A stretch of DNA of 64,000 bases from positions 1-64,000 of the forward strand of contig NZ_RJLQ01000001.1 in assembly GCF_003833015.1 (NCBI RefSeq), read 5' to 3'. Shown one piece after another: positions 1-8,969 of the stretch. Under the pieces are notes generated by a model that did not search any database, had not been told where the DNA came from, and saw nothing but the letters and a program-made list of their open reading frames with translations. The first letter of the stretch is position 1, and the number at the start of each line of letters is the position of its first letter. A program made the position numbers and the translations under genes. Source of the stretch: Clostridium sp. E02. Lineage in GTDB: Bacteria > Bacillota > Clostridia > Lachnospirales > Lachnospiraceae.

Positions 1-72
1 AACCATCCATGGAGGCAGGCATCATTTGAAAAATATGCAAAAGGACAACGACACAGAAAAGAAATAGCCTAA
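1..72 (+). CDS. C-terminal fragment of an unidentified basic protein (cut by window edge)
   Basis: An open frame runs in from the left edge and stops at a TAA at 70-72. The 23 visible residues are basic and begin NHPWRQAS. A tail of this kind occurs in some transposases, and the neighbouring symporter lacks its 5' end, so this could be the end of a transposase gene. That is only a guess: too little is visible to assign a family. Confidence 0.3.
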   Translation, partial: NHPWRQASFEKYAKGQRHRKEIA

Positions 73-136
73 TTTACAAGCAGGTAACTGTAGTTTTATT
101 AAAGTTACCCAAAAACTAATAGTACCTGGTTAAATC

Positions 137-158
137 AAGCACCAGAAAACTGGTGCTT
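137..158. repeat. Perfect 9-bp inverted repeat at the truncation junction
   Basis: AAGCACCAG and CTGGTGCTT flank an AAAA loop, giving a perfect hairpin directly before the first recognisable symporter codons. There is no immediate T-run, so it is a poor intrinsic terminator for the fragment at 1-72. It may instead be a sub-terminal structure of an inserted element. Confidence 0.45.
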
Positions 159-165
159 ATGTTAA

Positions 166-1107
166 AACTTTTTCGGGACATTTTCAAAAACGGTTGACAG
201 CATTGAGACAAAAGAAATTTCCATTGCAGATAAGACAAGCCTTCCAGATACGTTATTAAACATCATACCCACCAATCCAATCCATTCCCTCGCAAGCGGC
301 GATATGCTTCCTATTATATTGTTTGCACTGCTTGTAGGCATTATTTTAGCCATGCTTGGAGAGAATGTTGAAACAGTCGGCAACTTTTTTAGCCAGTTTA
401 ATGATATCATGATGGAAATGACCGTTATCGTCATGAAACTGGCACCATACGGAGTATTCTGCCTCATAGCAAAGACTTTTTCCGGAATCGGGTTTGGAGC
501 ATTTGTGCCCCTGTTAAAATACATGATTTCGGTAGTCCTGGCATTGATGGTCCAATGTCTCATCGTTTACATGTCAATGTTAAAGGGGTTTACAGGATTA
601 AGTCCCATACGTTTTTTGAAAAAATTTCTACCAGTCATGGGATTTGCTTTTTCCACGGCAACCTCAAGTGCAACCATTCCATTGTCCATTGATACTCTTC
701 ATAAAAAAATGGGAGTATCCAAAAGAGTTTCTTCTTTTACCATTCCCCTTGGAGCTACCATTAATATGGATGGGACAGCAATTATGCAGGGGGTTGCAGT
801 CGTATTTGCAGCCCAGGCATTTGGAATGAATCTTTCTCCCGCTGATTATTTAACCGTCATTTTAACTGCAACACTTGCATCGGTAGGGACGGCAGGAGTT
901 CCGGGAGTTGGTCTGATTACACTATCAATGGTGTTCCAGTCCATTGGACTGCCAGTGGAAGCCATCGCCCTGATTATGGGAATTGACCGGATTTTAGATA
1001 TGACCCGAACGGCCGTTAATATAACTGGTGATGCGGTCTGCACCACCATTGTTGCTTATCAAGACAACGCAATGGACCAGATGATATTCAATCAGGATCC
1101 ATCTTGA
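166..1107 (+). pseudogene. 5'-truncated dicarboxylate/glutamate:cation symporter (DAACS family)
   Basis: Members of this family move glutamate, aspartate or C4-dicarboxylates across the membrane with Na+ or H+. The frame contains the conserved TLLNIIPTNPI segment around 244-276, the serine-rich STATSSATIP loop, the NMDGTA motif and the terminal DRTAVNITGDA-type region, so the C-terminal two thirds are intact. Full-length proteins have about 130 more residues with the first transmembrane helices. Here the frame is closed by a TAA at 163-165, and family similarity begins near 181. A 267-codon product could start at the ATG at 304 but would lack the helices needed for transport. I therefore call it a remnant, probably broken by insertion or deletion at about 160-180. 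It is followed by a strong terminator. Confidence 0.75.
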
Positions 1108-1136
1108 TTTTATGACATTTCGTACAAACTTCTACA

Positions 1137-1186
1137 GAAAAGACAGGATTTCATTCCCAGAGCAGGAATGAAATCCTGTCTTTTTA
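1137..1186 (+). terminator. Intrinsic terminator after the symporter remnant
   Basis: A perfect inverted repeat (arms 1141-1157 and 1165-1181, loop of 7) is extended by A/T pairs on both sides and followed by a T-run. It is probably bidirectional and insulates the mod genes. Confidence 0.92.
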
Positions 1187-1312
1187 ATATTTTAACAGAT
1201 TCTTTTATGAAAGAAACAAATTGTTATTAAATTAATAGATAAAACAATAGTATTGTGTTAAATGCACAAATTAGTCCTTAAATATTAGATATAATATAGG
1301 GATTTGCAAGTA

Positions 1313-1341
1313 TTGACTTCCAATTTTGTATCAACTAAAAT
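1313..1341 (+). promoter_or_regulatory. Promoter of modABC
   Basis: TTGACT at 1313-1318 and TAAAAT at 1336-1341 with 17-bp spacing match the housekeeping consensus, 67 bases before modA. The rest of 1187-1407 is AT-rich and holds no gene. I see no clear molybdate-repressor operator or Moco riboswitch in it. Confidence 0.7.
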
Positions 1342-1407
1342 GAGCGAATACAAGTCAACAAAAGCCAAAAAATGGAAGCAAAAAAATGAATCATAGGAGG
1401 AAGAGAG

Positions 1408-2205
1408 ATGAAGAGAAGTAAGAAGTGTTATCAGTTGCTAGTGGCAGCGGTGTTAATAATCCTTATGATAACAGGATGTACAAAAAAGATGCAGAGTACG
1501 AATCTTTATGTCTTTGTTGCAGCTAGTTTAAATAACACCATGGAGGAGATAAAAACAGATTATGAAACCATACATCCAGATGTAAGAATAATTTATAATG
1601 CGGACAGTTCTGGAACCTTAAAGACACAAATATTAGAAGGAGCCCAGTGTGATGTATTTTTTTCCGCAGCAGAAAAGCAGATGGATGAGTTAAAAGAGAA
1701 AGGTTATGTAAAAGAAGGAACCATAACCAAACTGTTAAAGAACCAGATTGTTTTAATTAAAACGAAAGGAAAAAAGACAGATGTGACGGGCTTTGATGAC
1801 ATTACAAAGGCATCCAGCCTTGCGTTGGCAGGCGAAGATGTTCCGGTGGGGCAGTATGCCAGAGCTTTGTTTCAAAATCTGGGCATATACGATCAGGTTA
1901 TGAAAATGGAGATTAATGAGGGGAACAATGTAACGGCTGTTCTGACCGCCGTAGCAGAAGGAAGCAATGAAGTAGGAGTCGTATATGGCACAGATGCTGC
2001 TTCGATGCCGGAACAAGTTGAAATTATTGAAGAAGCCGATCAAAGTATGGTGAAACCTGCGGTATACCCCATTGGTCTCATTAAAAATCCCGATGCGGAT
2101 ACCATGCAGGAAGAGGCAGCAAACGATTTTAAACAGTACTTAACAAAAGATGAAACCGTTATGAAGTTGTTTTCAGACAAGGGATTTCAAAAATATACCG
2201 AATAG
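1408..2205 (+). CDS. modA: Molybdate ABC transporter substrate-binding lipoprotein ModA
   Basis: ModA captures molybdate (or tungstate) outside the cell and delivers it to ModBC. The 265-residue protein has a lipoprotein signal with an ITGC lipobox around residue 24. It then shows the ModA hallmarks FVAASLNNTMEEI, the ADSSGTL segment and CDVFFSAAEKQMD, all of which line the oxyanion pocket in the family. Start: ATG with AGGAGGAAGAG just upstream. It is first of three genes (modA-modB-modC) placed directly before the nif operon, so it very likely supplies Mo for FeMo-cofactor. Length and motifs are normal; specificity for molybdate over tungstate is inferred from the neighbourhood. Confidence 0.95.
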   Translation: MKRSKKCYQLLVAAVLIILMITGCTKKMQSTNLYVFVAASLNNTMEEIKTDYETIHPDVRIIYNADSSGTLKTQILEGAQCDVFFSAAEKQMDELKEKGYVKEGTITKLLKNQIVLIKTKGKKTDVTGFDDITKASSLALAGEDVPVGQYARALFQNLGIYDQVMKMEINEGNNVTAVLTAVAEGSNEVGVVYGTDAASMPEQVEIIEEADQSMVKPAVYPIGLIKNPDADTMQEEAANDFKQYLTKDETVMKLFSDKGFQKYTE

Positions 2206-2228
2206 AAACAAAAAAGGAGGGAAATGTT

Positions 2229-2927
2229 GTGGCAGAGCTATTAAAAACCATAGATTGGAGCCCTTTATATCTTTCCTTGAAAACAGGAATTTTGGCAACT
2301 ATTCTTACATTCTTTCTTGGAATCGGTGCGGCAAGGCTGATAATGAGATGTAACAATACCGTAAAGGCCATCTTAGATGGAATTCTTACTCTGCCATTAG
2401 TCCTTCCACCTACGGTAGCCGGTTTCTTTCTCCTTCTACTGTTTAGTTTGCGCAGGCCGTTTGGAAGTTTCTTGATGGATTCTGTGCATTTTAAGATGGT
2501 GCAGACTTGGCCAGGGTGTGTTGTAGCAGCTTTTGTGATCTCCTTTCCCTTGATGTATCGAAATGCAAGAGCAGCATTTGAACAGGTTGATCCAACGATG
2601 ATCTATGCCGGCAGGACTCTGGGGTTGACAGAACGGACCATATTCTGGAAAATCACAGTTCCCATAGCGGCTCCTGGTCTGGCTTCCGGAACGATTTTAT
2701 CCTTTGCAAGAGCCATAGGAGAATATGGGGCGACTACCATGCTGGCAGGAAATATAAGGGGAAAAACAAGAACCGTATCGGTCGCCATTGCTTCTGAGGT
2801 GTCGGCAGGAAACTGGGACATTGCAGGCTTCTGGGTGTGTGTGATTGTTGGTTTGTCGTTTATCATTGTCTTAGGTATGAATGTAATTGCTGGAAAAAAC
2901 AAATTATGTGGAAGCAGGTGGTTGTAA
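2229..2927 (+). CDS. modB: Molybdate ABC transporter permease ModB
   Basis: Inner-membrane channel subunit of the molybdate importer, 232 residues with about five or six hydrophobic spans. The EAA-type cytoplasmic loop that docks with the ATPase is visible as DPTMIYAGRTLGLTERTIFW, followed by the typical ARAIGEYGATTMLAG stretch of ModB proteins. The start is a GTG at 2229, chosen because AAGGAGG lies 8 bases upstream; no in-frame ATG is better placed. It follows modA by 23 bases, and modC starts one base after its stop, so translation is probably coupled. Confidence 0.93.
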   Translation: MAELLKTIDWSPLYLSLKTGILATILTFFLGIGAARLIMRCNNTVKAILDGILTLPLVLPPTVAGFFLLLLFSLRRPFGSFLMDSVHFKMVQTWPGCVVAAFVISFPLMYRNARAAFEQVDPTMIYAGRTLGLTERTIFWKITVPIAAPGLASGTILSFARAIGEYGATTMLAGNIRGKTRTVSVAIASEVSAGNWDIAGFWVCVIVGLSFIIVLGMNVIAGKNKLCGSRWL

Positions 2928-2928
2928 G

Positions 2929-3981
2929 ATGTCTCTTGAAGTTAAGATTCAAAAACAGTTTTCTGGATTTTCACTTGATGTGGAGTTTGAAACGGAAGGG
3001 GGGTGTATGGGGATATTAGGTGCCTCCGGTTGTGGAAAAAGCATGACATTAAAGTGTGTGGCAGGAATTGAGAAGCCAGACAGAGGAAGAATTGTACAGA
3101 ATGAAACGGTGTTTTTTGATTCTGACTTGGGAATTAATCTTCCTGCCAGAAAACGCAAAGTAGGGTATCTATTCCAAAATTATGCGCTGTTTCCAACCAT
3201 GACAGTAGAGGAGAATTTAAAAATAGCAGTTTTGGGGAAGGAAAAGGAGAAGCGGTCGCAGGTGGAAGAGCAGATTCTACGGTTTCAATTAGAGGGGCTG
3301 GAGCATCATTTCCCGTTCCAGTTATCAGGTGGGCAGCAGCAAAGAGCGGCACTTGCACGTATGCTGTTAACTCGACCAGGTATGATACTTCTAGATGAAC
3401 CATTTTCTGCACTGGATGGATATTTAAAAGATTCGCTTCAGATTGAAATGCTAGAGCGATTGCGTGAATTTAGTGGGGAAGTTCTTTTTGTTTCCCATTC
3501 CAGAGATGAAATATACCGGTTTTGTAATCGAATGACGGTAATCTCTGAGGGTAAAACGGTAAAAACTGGAGAAACAAAAGAGATTTTTCAAAATCCTCAG
3601 GTAGCAGAAGCAGCAAAACTAACGGGGTGTAAAAATCTTTCCGCCATGGAAAGAATTAATGATTATGAACTTTTTGCCAGAGATTGGAACATTACGTTAA
3701 AAACAGAAAAAAAGATACAGAAAGCAACACGATATGTGGGAATCCGAGGGCATCATCTTGTTCCATGGGATAAACCAGATGGAGAAAATGTTATGAAAAT
3801 TCAGGTGTCGAAAACTTCAGATACTCCCTTTCATCGTCAGATTCTGTTTCAGAATGCTGAGGCAGAGTCTTCAAAACGGATCTGGTGGATTCAGGAAAAA
3901 AAAGGTATGAAACGGACATCCTTGGAATATATACCATTATATATTAAGTTTCCAAAAGAAGATATCATGCTTTTGTCTTAA
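2929..3981 (+). CDS. modC: Molybdate ABC transporter ATP-binding protein ModC
   Basis: ATPase that powers molybdate import through ModB. Visible motifs are the Walker A GASGCGKS, Q-loop LFQNYALFP, signature LSGGQQQRAALAR, Walker B MILLDEPFSALD and the switch histidine in VSHSRDE. After the nucleotide-binding domain (about residues 1-230) there is a C-terminal region of about 120 residues resembling a degenerate TOBE/MOP segment, the part that senses molybdate in other ModC proteins. The ATG at 2929 is preferred over an upstream in-frame ATG at 2887, which lies inside modB. Third gene of modABC; no terminator follows before the nif promoter. Confidence 0.93.
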   Translation: MSLEVKIQKQFSGFSLDVEFETEGGCMGILGASGCGKSMTLKCVAGIEKPDRGRIVQNETVFFDSDLGINLPARKRKVGYLFQNYALFPTMTVEENLKIAVLGKEKEKRSQVEEQILRFQLEGLEHHFPFQLSGGQQQRAALARMLLTRPGMILLDEPFSALDGYLKDSLQIEMLERLREFSGEVLFVSHSRDEIYRFCNRMTVISEGKTVKTGETKEIFQNPQVAEAAKLTGCKNLSAMERINDYELFARDWNITLKTEKKIQKATRYVGIRGHHLVPWDKPDGENVMKIQVSKTSDTPFHRQILFQNAEAESSKRIWWIQEKKGMKRTSLEYIPLYIKFPKEDIMLLS

Positions 3982-4006
3982 TATATTTCGAATTTTATTA
4001 AATAAA

Positions 4007-4035
4007 TTGACAAAACATTCACAAATGCTTATTAT
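4007..4035 (+). promoter_or_regulatory. Promoter of the nif operon
   Basis: TTGACA (4007-4012), 17 bp, TATTAT (4030-4035) is a near-consensus sigma-A promoter, about 265 bases upstream of nifH. No sigma-54 (-24/-12) element is needed to explain transcription, which suggests control later in the leader. Confidence 0.75.
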
Positions 4036-4041
4036 AGGTTT

Positions 4042-5124
<1,083 letters not shown>

Positions 5125-5149
5125 TAAGTTAGAGAAAGGAGAAGCGATT

Positions 5150-5473
5150 ATGTTATTGGTGAGAGCGATTATTCGCCCGCAAAAGGCAGATTATGTAATG
5201 AAAGAGGCCGCTGAGGCAGGGTTTCCGGCAGTGACCAAAATGGATGTATATGGGCGTGGCAAGCAAAAGGGAATTACAGTAGGTGAGATTCATTACGATG
5301 AGATCCCAAAAGAGATGCTGCTGTTTTTTTGCAGCGAGGAAGACAAAGATGATCTGGTAAAGATTATCATGAAAACGGCAAAGACCGGAGATGGGAATTA
5401 CGGGGATGGACGTATCTTTGTATCACCAGTTGAGGATGCTTATACCATCAGTACCGGAAAACAGGGACTTTAA
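5150..5473 (+). CDS. nifI1: Nitrogen regulatory PII-like protein NifI1
   Basis: GlnB-family protein of 107 residues. NifI1 and NifI2 form a complex that binds and reversibly inhibits NifDK after ammonium addition; 2-oxoglutarate relieves it (established for methanogen NifI). Visible features are the N-terminal LVRAIIRPQKADYV strand-helix, the short T-loop YGRGKQKGI, and the C-terminal GDGRIFVSPVEDAYTI signature that binds nucleotide in PII proteins. The ATG at 5150 is chosen (AAAGGAGAA upstream); a longer frame from 5108 would overlap nifH and lacks family similarity. Position between nifH and nifD is diagnostic of nifI1. Confidence 0.95.
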   Translation: MLLVRAIIRPQKADYVMKEAAEAGFPAVTKMDVYGRGKQKGITVGEIHYDEIPKEMLLFFCSEEDKDDLVKIIMKTAKTGDGNYGDGRIFVSPVEDAYTISTGKQGL

Positions 5474-5504
5474 GACCAGTTTTGAAAGAAAGGAATGGTA
5501 AAGG

Positions 5505-5888
5505 ATGAAGGAAGTTATGGCATTTATCCGGGTCAATAAAATCAATCCCACAAAAAAAGCACTGGCAGAAGGCGGGTTTCCGGCATTTACGTGCAGAGCA
5601 GTTCTCGGCAGAGGAAAGAAACGAATTGATCCAGAACTGATCTCACTGGTTTTGGAAAATGGAGAACTGCCTATGTCTCCAAAGGGAGAACATCTTACGG
5701 AAGCATTTCGGTGGATTCCCAAACGAGTTCTTACTTTAATTGTGGAAGAAGATCAGGTGAAAAAAGTAGTGGAAATTTTAATAAAAACAAATCAGACAGG
5801 AAATCCCGGAGATGGAAAAATATTTGTGCTTCCAATCAAAGAAGCATACACCGTCAGAAACGGGGAATCTACTGTGGAAGCCTATTGA
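5505..5888 (+). CDS. nifI2: Nitrogen regulatory PII-like protein NifI2
   Basis: Partner of NifI1, 127 residues, slightly longer as usual because of an expanded T-loop region (about residues 38-65, including ELPMSPKGEHLTEAF). It starts MKEVMAFIRVNKINPTKKAL and ends with the PII signature GDGKIFVLPIKEAYTVR. RBS AGAAAGGAATGG lies just upstream. Together with NifI1 it should sense the 2-oxoglutarate/ATP/ADP state and shut nitrogenase off when nitrogen is plentiful. It is placed 15 bases before nifD in the same operon. Confidence 0.94.
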   Translation: MKEVMAFIRVNKINPTKKALAEGGFPAFTCRAVLGRGKKRIDPELISLVLENGELPMSPKGEHLTEAFRWIPKRVLTLIVEEDQVKKVVEILIKTNQTGNPGDGKIFVLPIKEAYTVRNGESTVEAY

Positions 5889-5903
5889 CAGGAGGTGAGT
5901 AAA

Positions 5904-7502
5904 GTGGCAAAAGAACGAGACAAATTGCTGGATCAGTATTCAGCAAGAGTATTTAAAAACAGAAAAAATCATTTGACACAATTGCAATTTGAAGAAAATC
6001 CAGATGAAATCACAGCGAATACCCGTGCGATTCCTGGAATAGCAACCGCTAGAGGCTGCTGTTACGCTGGCTGCAAAGGGGTTGTGGTAGGACCGATAAA
6101 AGATGCAGCTATCATAACACATGGCCCCATCGGGTGTGCATACTATTCCTGGGCGACCAGGAGAAATAAGGCGAAACCTTCCTATGAGGGAGAGCAAAAT
6201 TATGTGCCATATTCCTTTTGTACGGATATGAAAGCGTCCGATATTGTTTTTGGAGGAGAGAAAAAATTAGAGCAGGGCATCGATGAAATTATGGAACTAT
6301 TTCACCCCAAATGTATTTTGATTTGCTCTACCTGTCCCATTGGGCTGATTGGAGATGATGTTCAGGCGGTTGCAAAAAGGGTAGAAGAGAAATATCAGAT
6401 TACTGCAATCGGTTATTCCTGTGAAGGTTATAAAGGAGTGTCTCAATCCTCTGGACACCATATTGCAAACAATGGATTGATGCGCCATATGATTGGCAAA
6501 GGCGAGGAATCACCAAAAGGCAAATACAGTGTTAATATTTTGGGGGAATATAACATAGGAGGAGATGGTTGGGAGCAGGAACGTGTTCTAAAAAAAATAG
6601 GATACGAAGTGGTTTCTGTTTTTACAGGAGATGGATCGTATGAAACAATTAAAAACTCACATTTGGCAGATCTAAATCTGGTGATGTGCCACCGTTCCAT
6701 CAACTACATAGCAGAAATGATGAAAACCAAATATGGAGTAGACTGGTTGAAAGTCAACTTTATCGGAGTTGGTGCTACCTGTAAAACCCTTCGTATGATG
6801 GCCAAATACTTTAAAGATCCGGAACTGATTCGTCGGACCGAAGAGGTGATTGCGGAAGAATTGGCTCAGATCAGTGAAGATATGGAGTATTACAAATCCA
6901 AATTAAAAGGGAAGACGGCTGGTATATTTGTGGGAGGCTCCCGTGCCCATCATTATCAAATGCTGTTAAATGATTTTGGCATGGAAACAACAATCGCAGG
7001 GTATGAATTTGCGCACAGAGATGATTATGAAGGAAGGGATATCATTCCTCAGATCAAGGCGGATGCAGATTCTAAAAATATTGAAGTAATCAAGGTAGAA
7101 CGGGAACCTGGATATACCGATCGCTATTCAGAGGAAGAGATGCGAGAACTACTTAAGGATGGCGTGGAAGTCGATCACTATGGCGGCATGATCCAAGATA
7201 TGAAAAAGGGTCATATGGTAGTAGATGATTATAATATGTTTGAAACGGATCAGTTAATTGAAACTTATAAGCCAGATGTTTTCTTTTCTGGGATCAAAGA
7301 TAAATATGCAATACAACATGGGGGAGTCGTTTCCAGGCAGATGCATTCCTACGATTATTCCGGACCCTATGCCGGATTTTTAGGAGCTGTAAACTTCGGA
7401 AGAGATGTGACAATGAGTCTTTATACCAATGCGTGGGCTTTGGTGAAACCACCGTGGAAAACAATCCCTATGTTGGAAGGAACGCTAGGAGGTGTAGGCT
7501 GA
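5904..7502 (+). CDS. nifD: Nitrogenase molybdenum-iron protein alpha chain NifD
   Basis: Catalytic subunit holding FeMo-cofactor. With the start at GTG 5904 it has 532 residues. P-cluster cysteines are Cys52 (GCCYAGCKG), Cys78 (GPIGCAYYSW) and Cys144 (TCPIGLIGDD). The cofactor ligands are Cys262 (VMCHRSIN) and His481 (RQMHSYDYSG). SQSSGHHIAN carries the Gln and His that flank the active site. It is about 40 residues longer than the Azotobacter subunit, as in clostridial NifD with its extra insertion. An upstream GTG at 5895 overlaps the GGAGG itself; 5904 sits 8 bases after it and is better. The presence of nifE, nifN and nifV in the operon supports a Mo enzyme rather than V or Fe-only. Confidence 0.97.
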   Translation: MAKERDKLLDQYSARVFKNRKNHLTQLQFEENPDEITANTRAIPGIATARGCCYAGCKGVVVGPIKDAAIITHGPIGCAYYSWATRRNKAKPSYEGEQNYVPYSFCTDMKASDIVFGGEKKLEQGIDEIMELFHPKCILICSTCPIGLIGDDVQAVAKRVEEKYQITAIGYSCEGYKGVSQSSGHHIANNGLMRHMIGKGEESPKGKYSVNILGEYNIGGDGWEQERVLKKIGYEVVSVFTGDGSYETIKNSHLADLNLVMCHRSINYIAEMMKTKYGVDWLKVNFIGVGATCKTLRMMAKYFKDPELIRRTEEVIAEELAQISEDMEYYKSKLKGKTAGIFVGGSRAHHYQMLLNDFGMETTIAGYEFAHRDDYEGRDIIPQIKADADSKNIEVIKVEREPGYTDRYSEEEMRELLKDGVEVDHYGGMIQDMKKGHMVVDDYNMFETDQLIETYKPDVFFSGIKDKYAIQHGGVVSRQMHSYDYSGPYAGFLGAVNFGRDVTMSLYTNAWALVKPPWKTIPMLEGTLGGVG

Positions 7503-8875
7503 TGCTTGATTTAACCCCAAAAGAAGTGATGGAAAAACGACATATAACCATTAACCCGTGTAAGACATGTGAACCAGTCGGTGCTATGTTTTGTGCCTTG
7601 GGAGCAGAAAAATGTATGCCTCATTCCCATGGGTCACAGGGCTGTTGCTCTTATCATAGGACGGTGCTTAGCCGGCATTTTAAAGAACCAGCGATTGCAT
7701 CTTCTAGTTCCTTTACAGAGGGGGCATCCGTATTTGGTGGTCGGAGCAATATAACAACGGCTGTAAAAAATGTATTCGACATCTACAAACCAGATATTAT
7801 GGCGATCCATACCACTTGTTTATCCGAAACCATAGGAGACGATGTGGGGTCCTATATTTATGACTTAGAAATACCGGAAGGGAAAACCGTTTTATATGCC
7901 AGCACCCCTTCTTATGAAGGGTCTCACATTCAGGGATTTTCCAATATGATGATTGGTTTCATGCGGTATATGACAAAAAAAACTGGGACATCAAATGGAA
8001 AAGCAGCTATTTTTCCAGGCTGGGTCAATCCTGGAGATGACCGGGAGCTAAAACGGATTGCCAGTCTGATGGGCGCCTCTTTTATCTATTTTCCAGATCA
8101 TGATGGAACGATGGATCACCCGATGGATGGGAAAAATGAATATTTTCATGATCATGCAGGAACCTCAGGGGCAGAGATTGAGGCGATGGGGGACTGTGAG
8201 ATCTTGATTTCCATGGGTACTTATTGTAGTTTGGAACCTTCCGAATACATGAAAAAGGAGCATAAGATTCCTTTTTCTAACATTCCAGTCCCAGTGGGCG
8301 TAAAATTAACCGATCGATATGTGGTGGAACTGCAGAAGTTTACCAGACAGGAGGTTCCAAAAGAACTAGAAGAGGAACGAGGAAGACTGGTGGATTTAAT
8401 GTTAGATGCCCACCAGTATGTATATAAGAAGAAAGTAGCCATTTATGGAGATCCAGATATTGTCTACTCCTTTACCGCCCTTTGTTTGGAACTGGGTATG
8501 AGTCCAAAGTACATCATTACCGGAACTCCAAAAGAACGATGGGAAAAAGAGATTAAGGCTTTGATGGACGAATATGGAGTCGATGAAAGCGAATATGTCG
8601 TAAAAGCAAACACGGATCTTTTTTATCTTCACCAGCGGATTAAAAATGAACCGGTTGATCTACTCCTTGGCAGCAGTTACGGGAAACAGATTGCAAAGGC
8701 AGAAGATATTCCTCTGGTGCGCATGGGATTTCCGGTGCTGGACCGGTATGGGAATCCTATACAGGCAACGGTAGGTTATGCAGGTGGCATTCGCTACGTG
8801 GAAAAAATTGTGGACACCATGATGGACCGTTTGGACCGAGATGCGGCAGATGAGGATTTTGAGGTCGTTATGTAA
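7502..8875 (+). CDS. nifK: Nitrogenase molybdenum-iron protein beta chain NifK
   Basis: Beta subunit of the MoFe protein, forming the alpha2-beta2 tetramer and sharing the P-cluster. The ATG at 7502 overlaps the nifD TGA by one base, so the two are translationally coupled. The 457-residue length lacks the N-terminal extension of proteobacterial NifK, as is usual in Clostridium. P-cluster ligands are Cys23 (NPCKTCEPVG), Cys48 (GSQGCCSYHR) and the cysteine of HTTCLSETIGDD; the Ser of STPSYEGSH corresponds to the redox-switch serine. It is followed by a GC-rich hairpin that separates the structural genes from nifE. Confidence 0.97.
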   Translation: MLDLTPKEVMEKRHITINPCKTCEPVGAMFCALGAEKCMPHSHGSQGCCSYHRTVLSRHFKEPAIASSSSFTEGASVFGGRSNITTAVKNVFDIYKPDIMAIHTTCLSETIGDDVGSYIYDLEIPEGKTVLYASTPSYEGSHIQGFSNMMIGFMRYMTKKTGTSNGKAAIFPGWVNPGDDRELKRIASLMGASFIYFPDHDGTMDHPMDGKNEYFHDHAGTSGAEIEAMGDCEILISMGTYCSLEPSEYMKKEHKIPFSNIPVPVGVKLTDRYVVELQKFTRQEVPKELEEERGRLVDLMLDAHQYVYKKKVAIYGDPDIVYSFTALCLELGMSPKYIITGTPKERWEKEIKALMDEYGVDESEYVVKANTDLFYLHQRIKNEPVDLLLGSSYGKQIAKAEDIPLVRMGFPVLDRYGNPIQATVGYAGGIRYVEKIVDTMMDRLDRDAADEDFEVVM

Positions 8876-8893
8876 GAAAAACAAAAAGGAACC

Positions 8894-8916
8894 AGGGAGG
8901 GGACCGACCCCTCCCT
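8894..8916 (+). promoter_or_regulatory. GC-rich intercistronic hairpin between nifK and nifE
   Basis: AGGGAGGGG and CCCCTCCCT form a perfect 9-bp stem with a 5-base loop and no following T-run. This fits an mRNA-stabilising or partial-termination element that keeps nifHDK transcript above the biosynthetic genes downstream. Confidence 0.7.
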
Positions 8917-8969
8917 ATTGCCGTTTGAATCAGATGAAACATTGTTTTTTGTTGGAAAGGAGTAAGGTC

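Noticed and set aside
162-563. Minus-strand frame of 133 codons opposite the symporter remnant
   Set aside because: It mirrors a conserved transporter coding sequence in another frame, has no family resemblance and no RBS of note.
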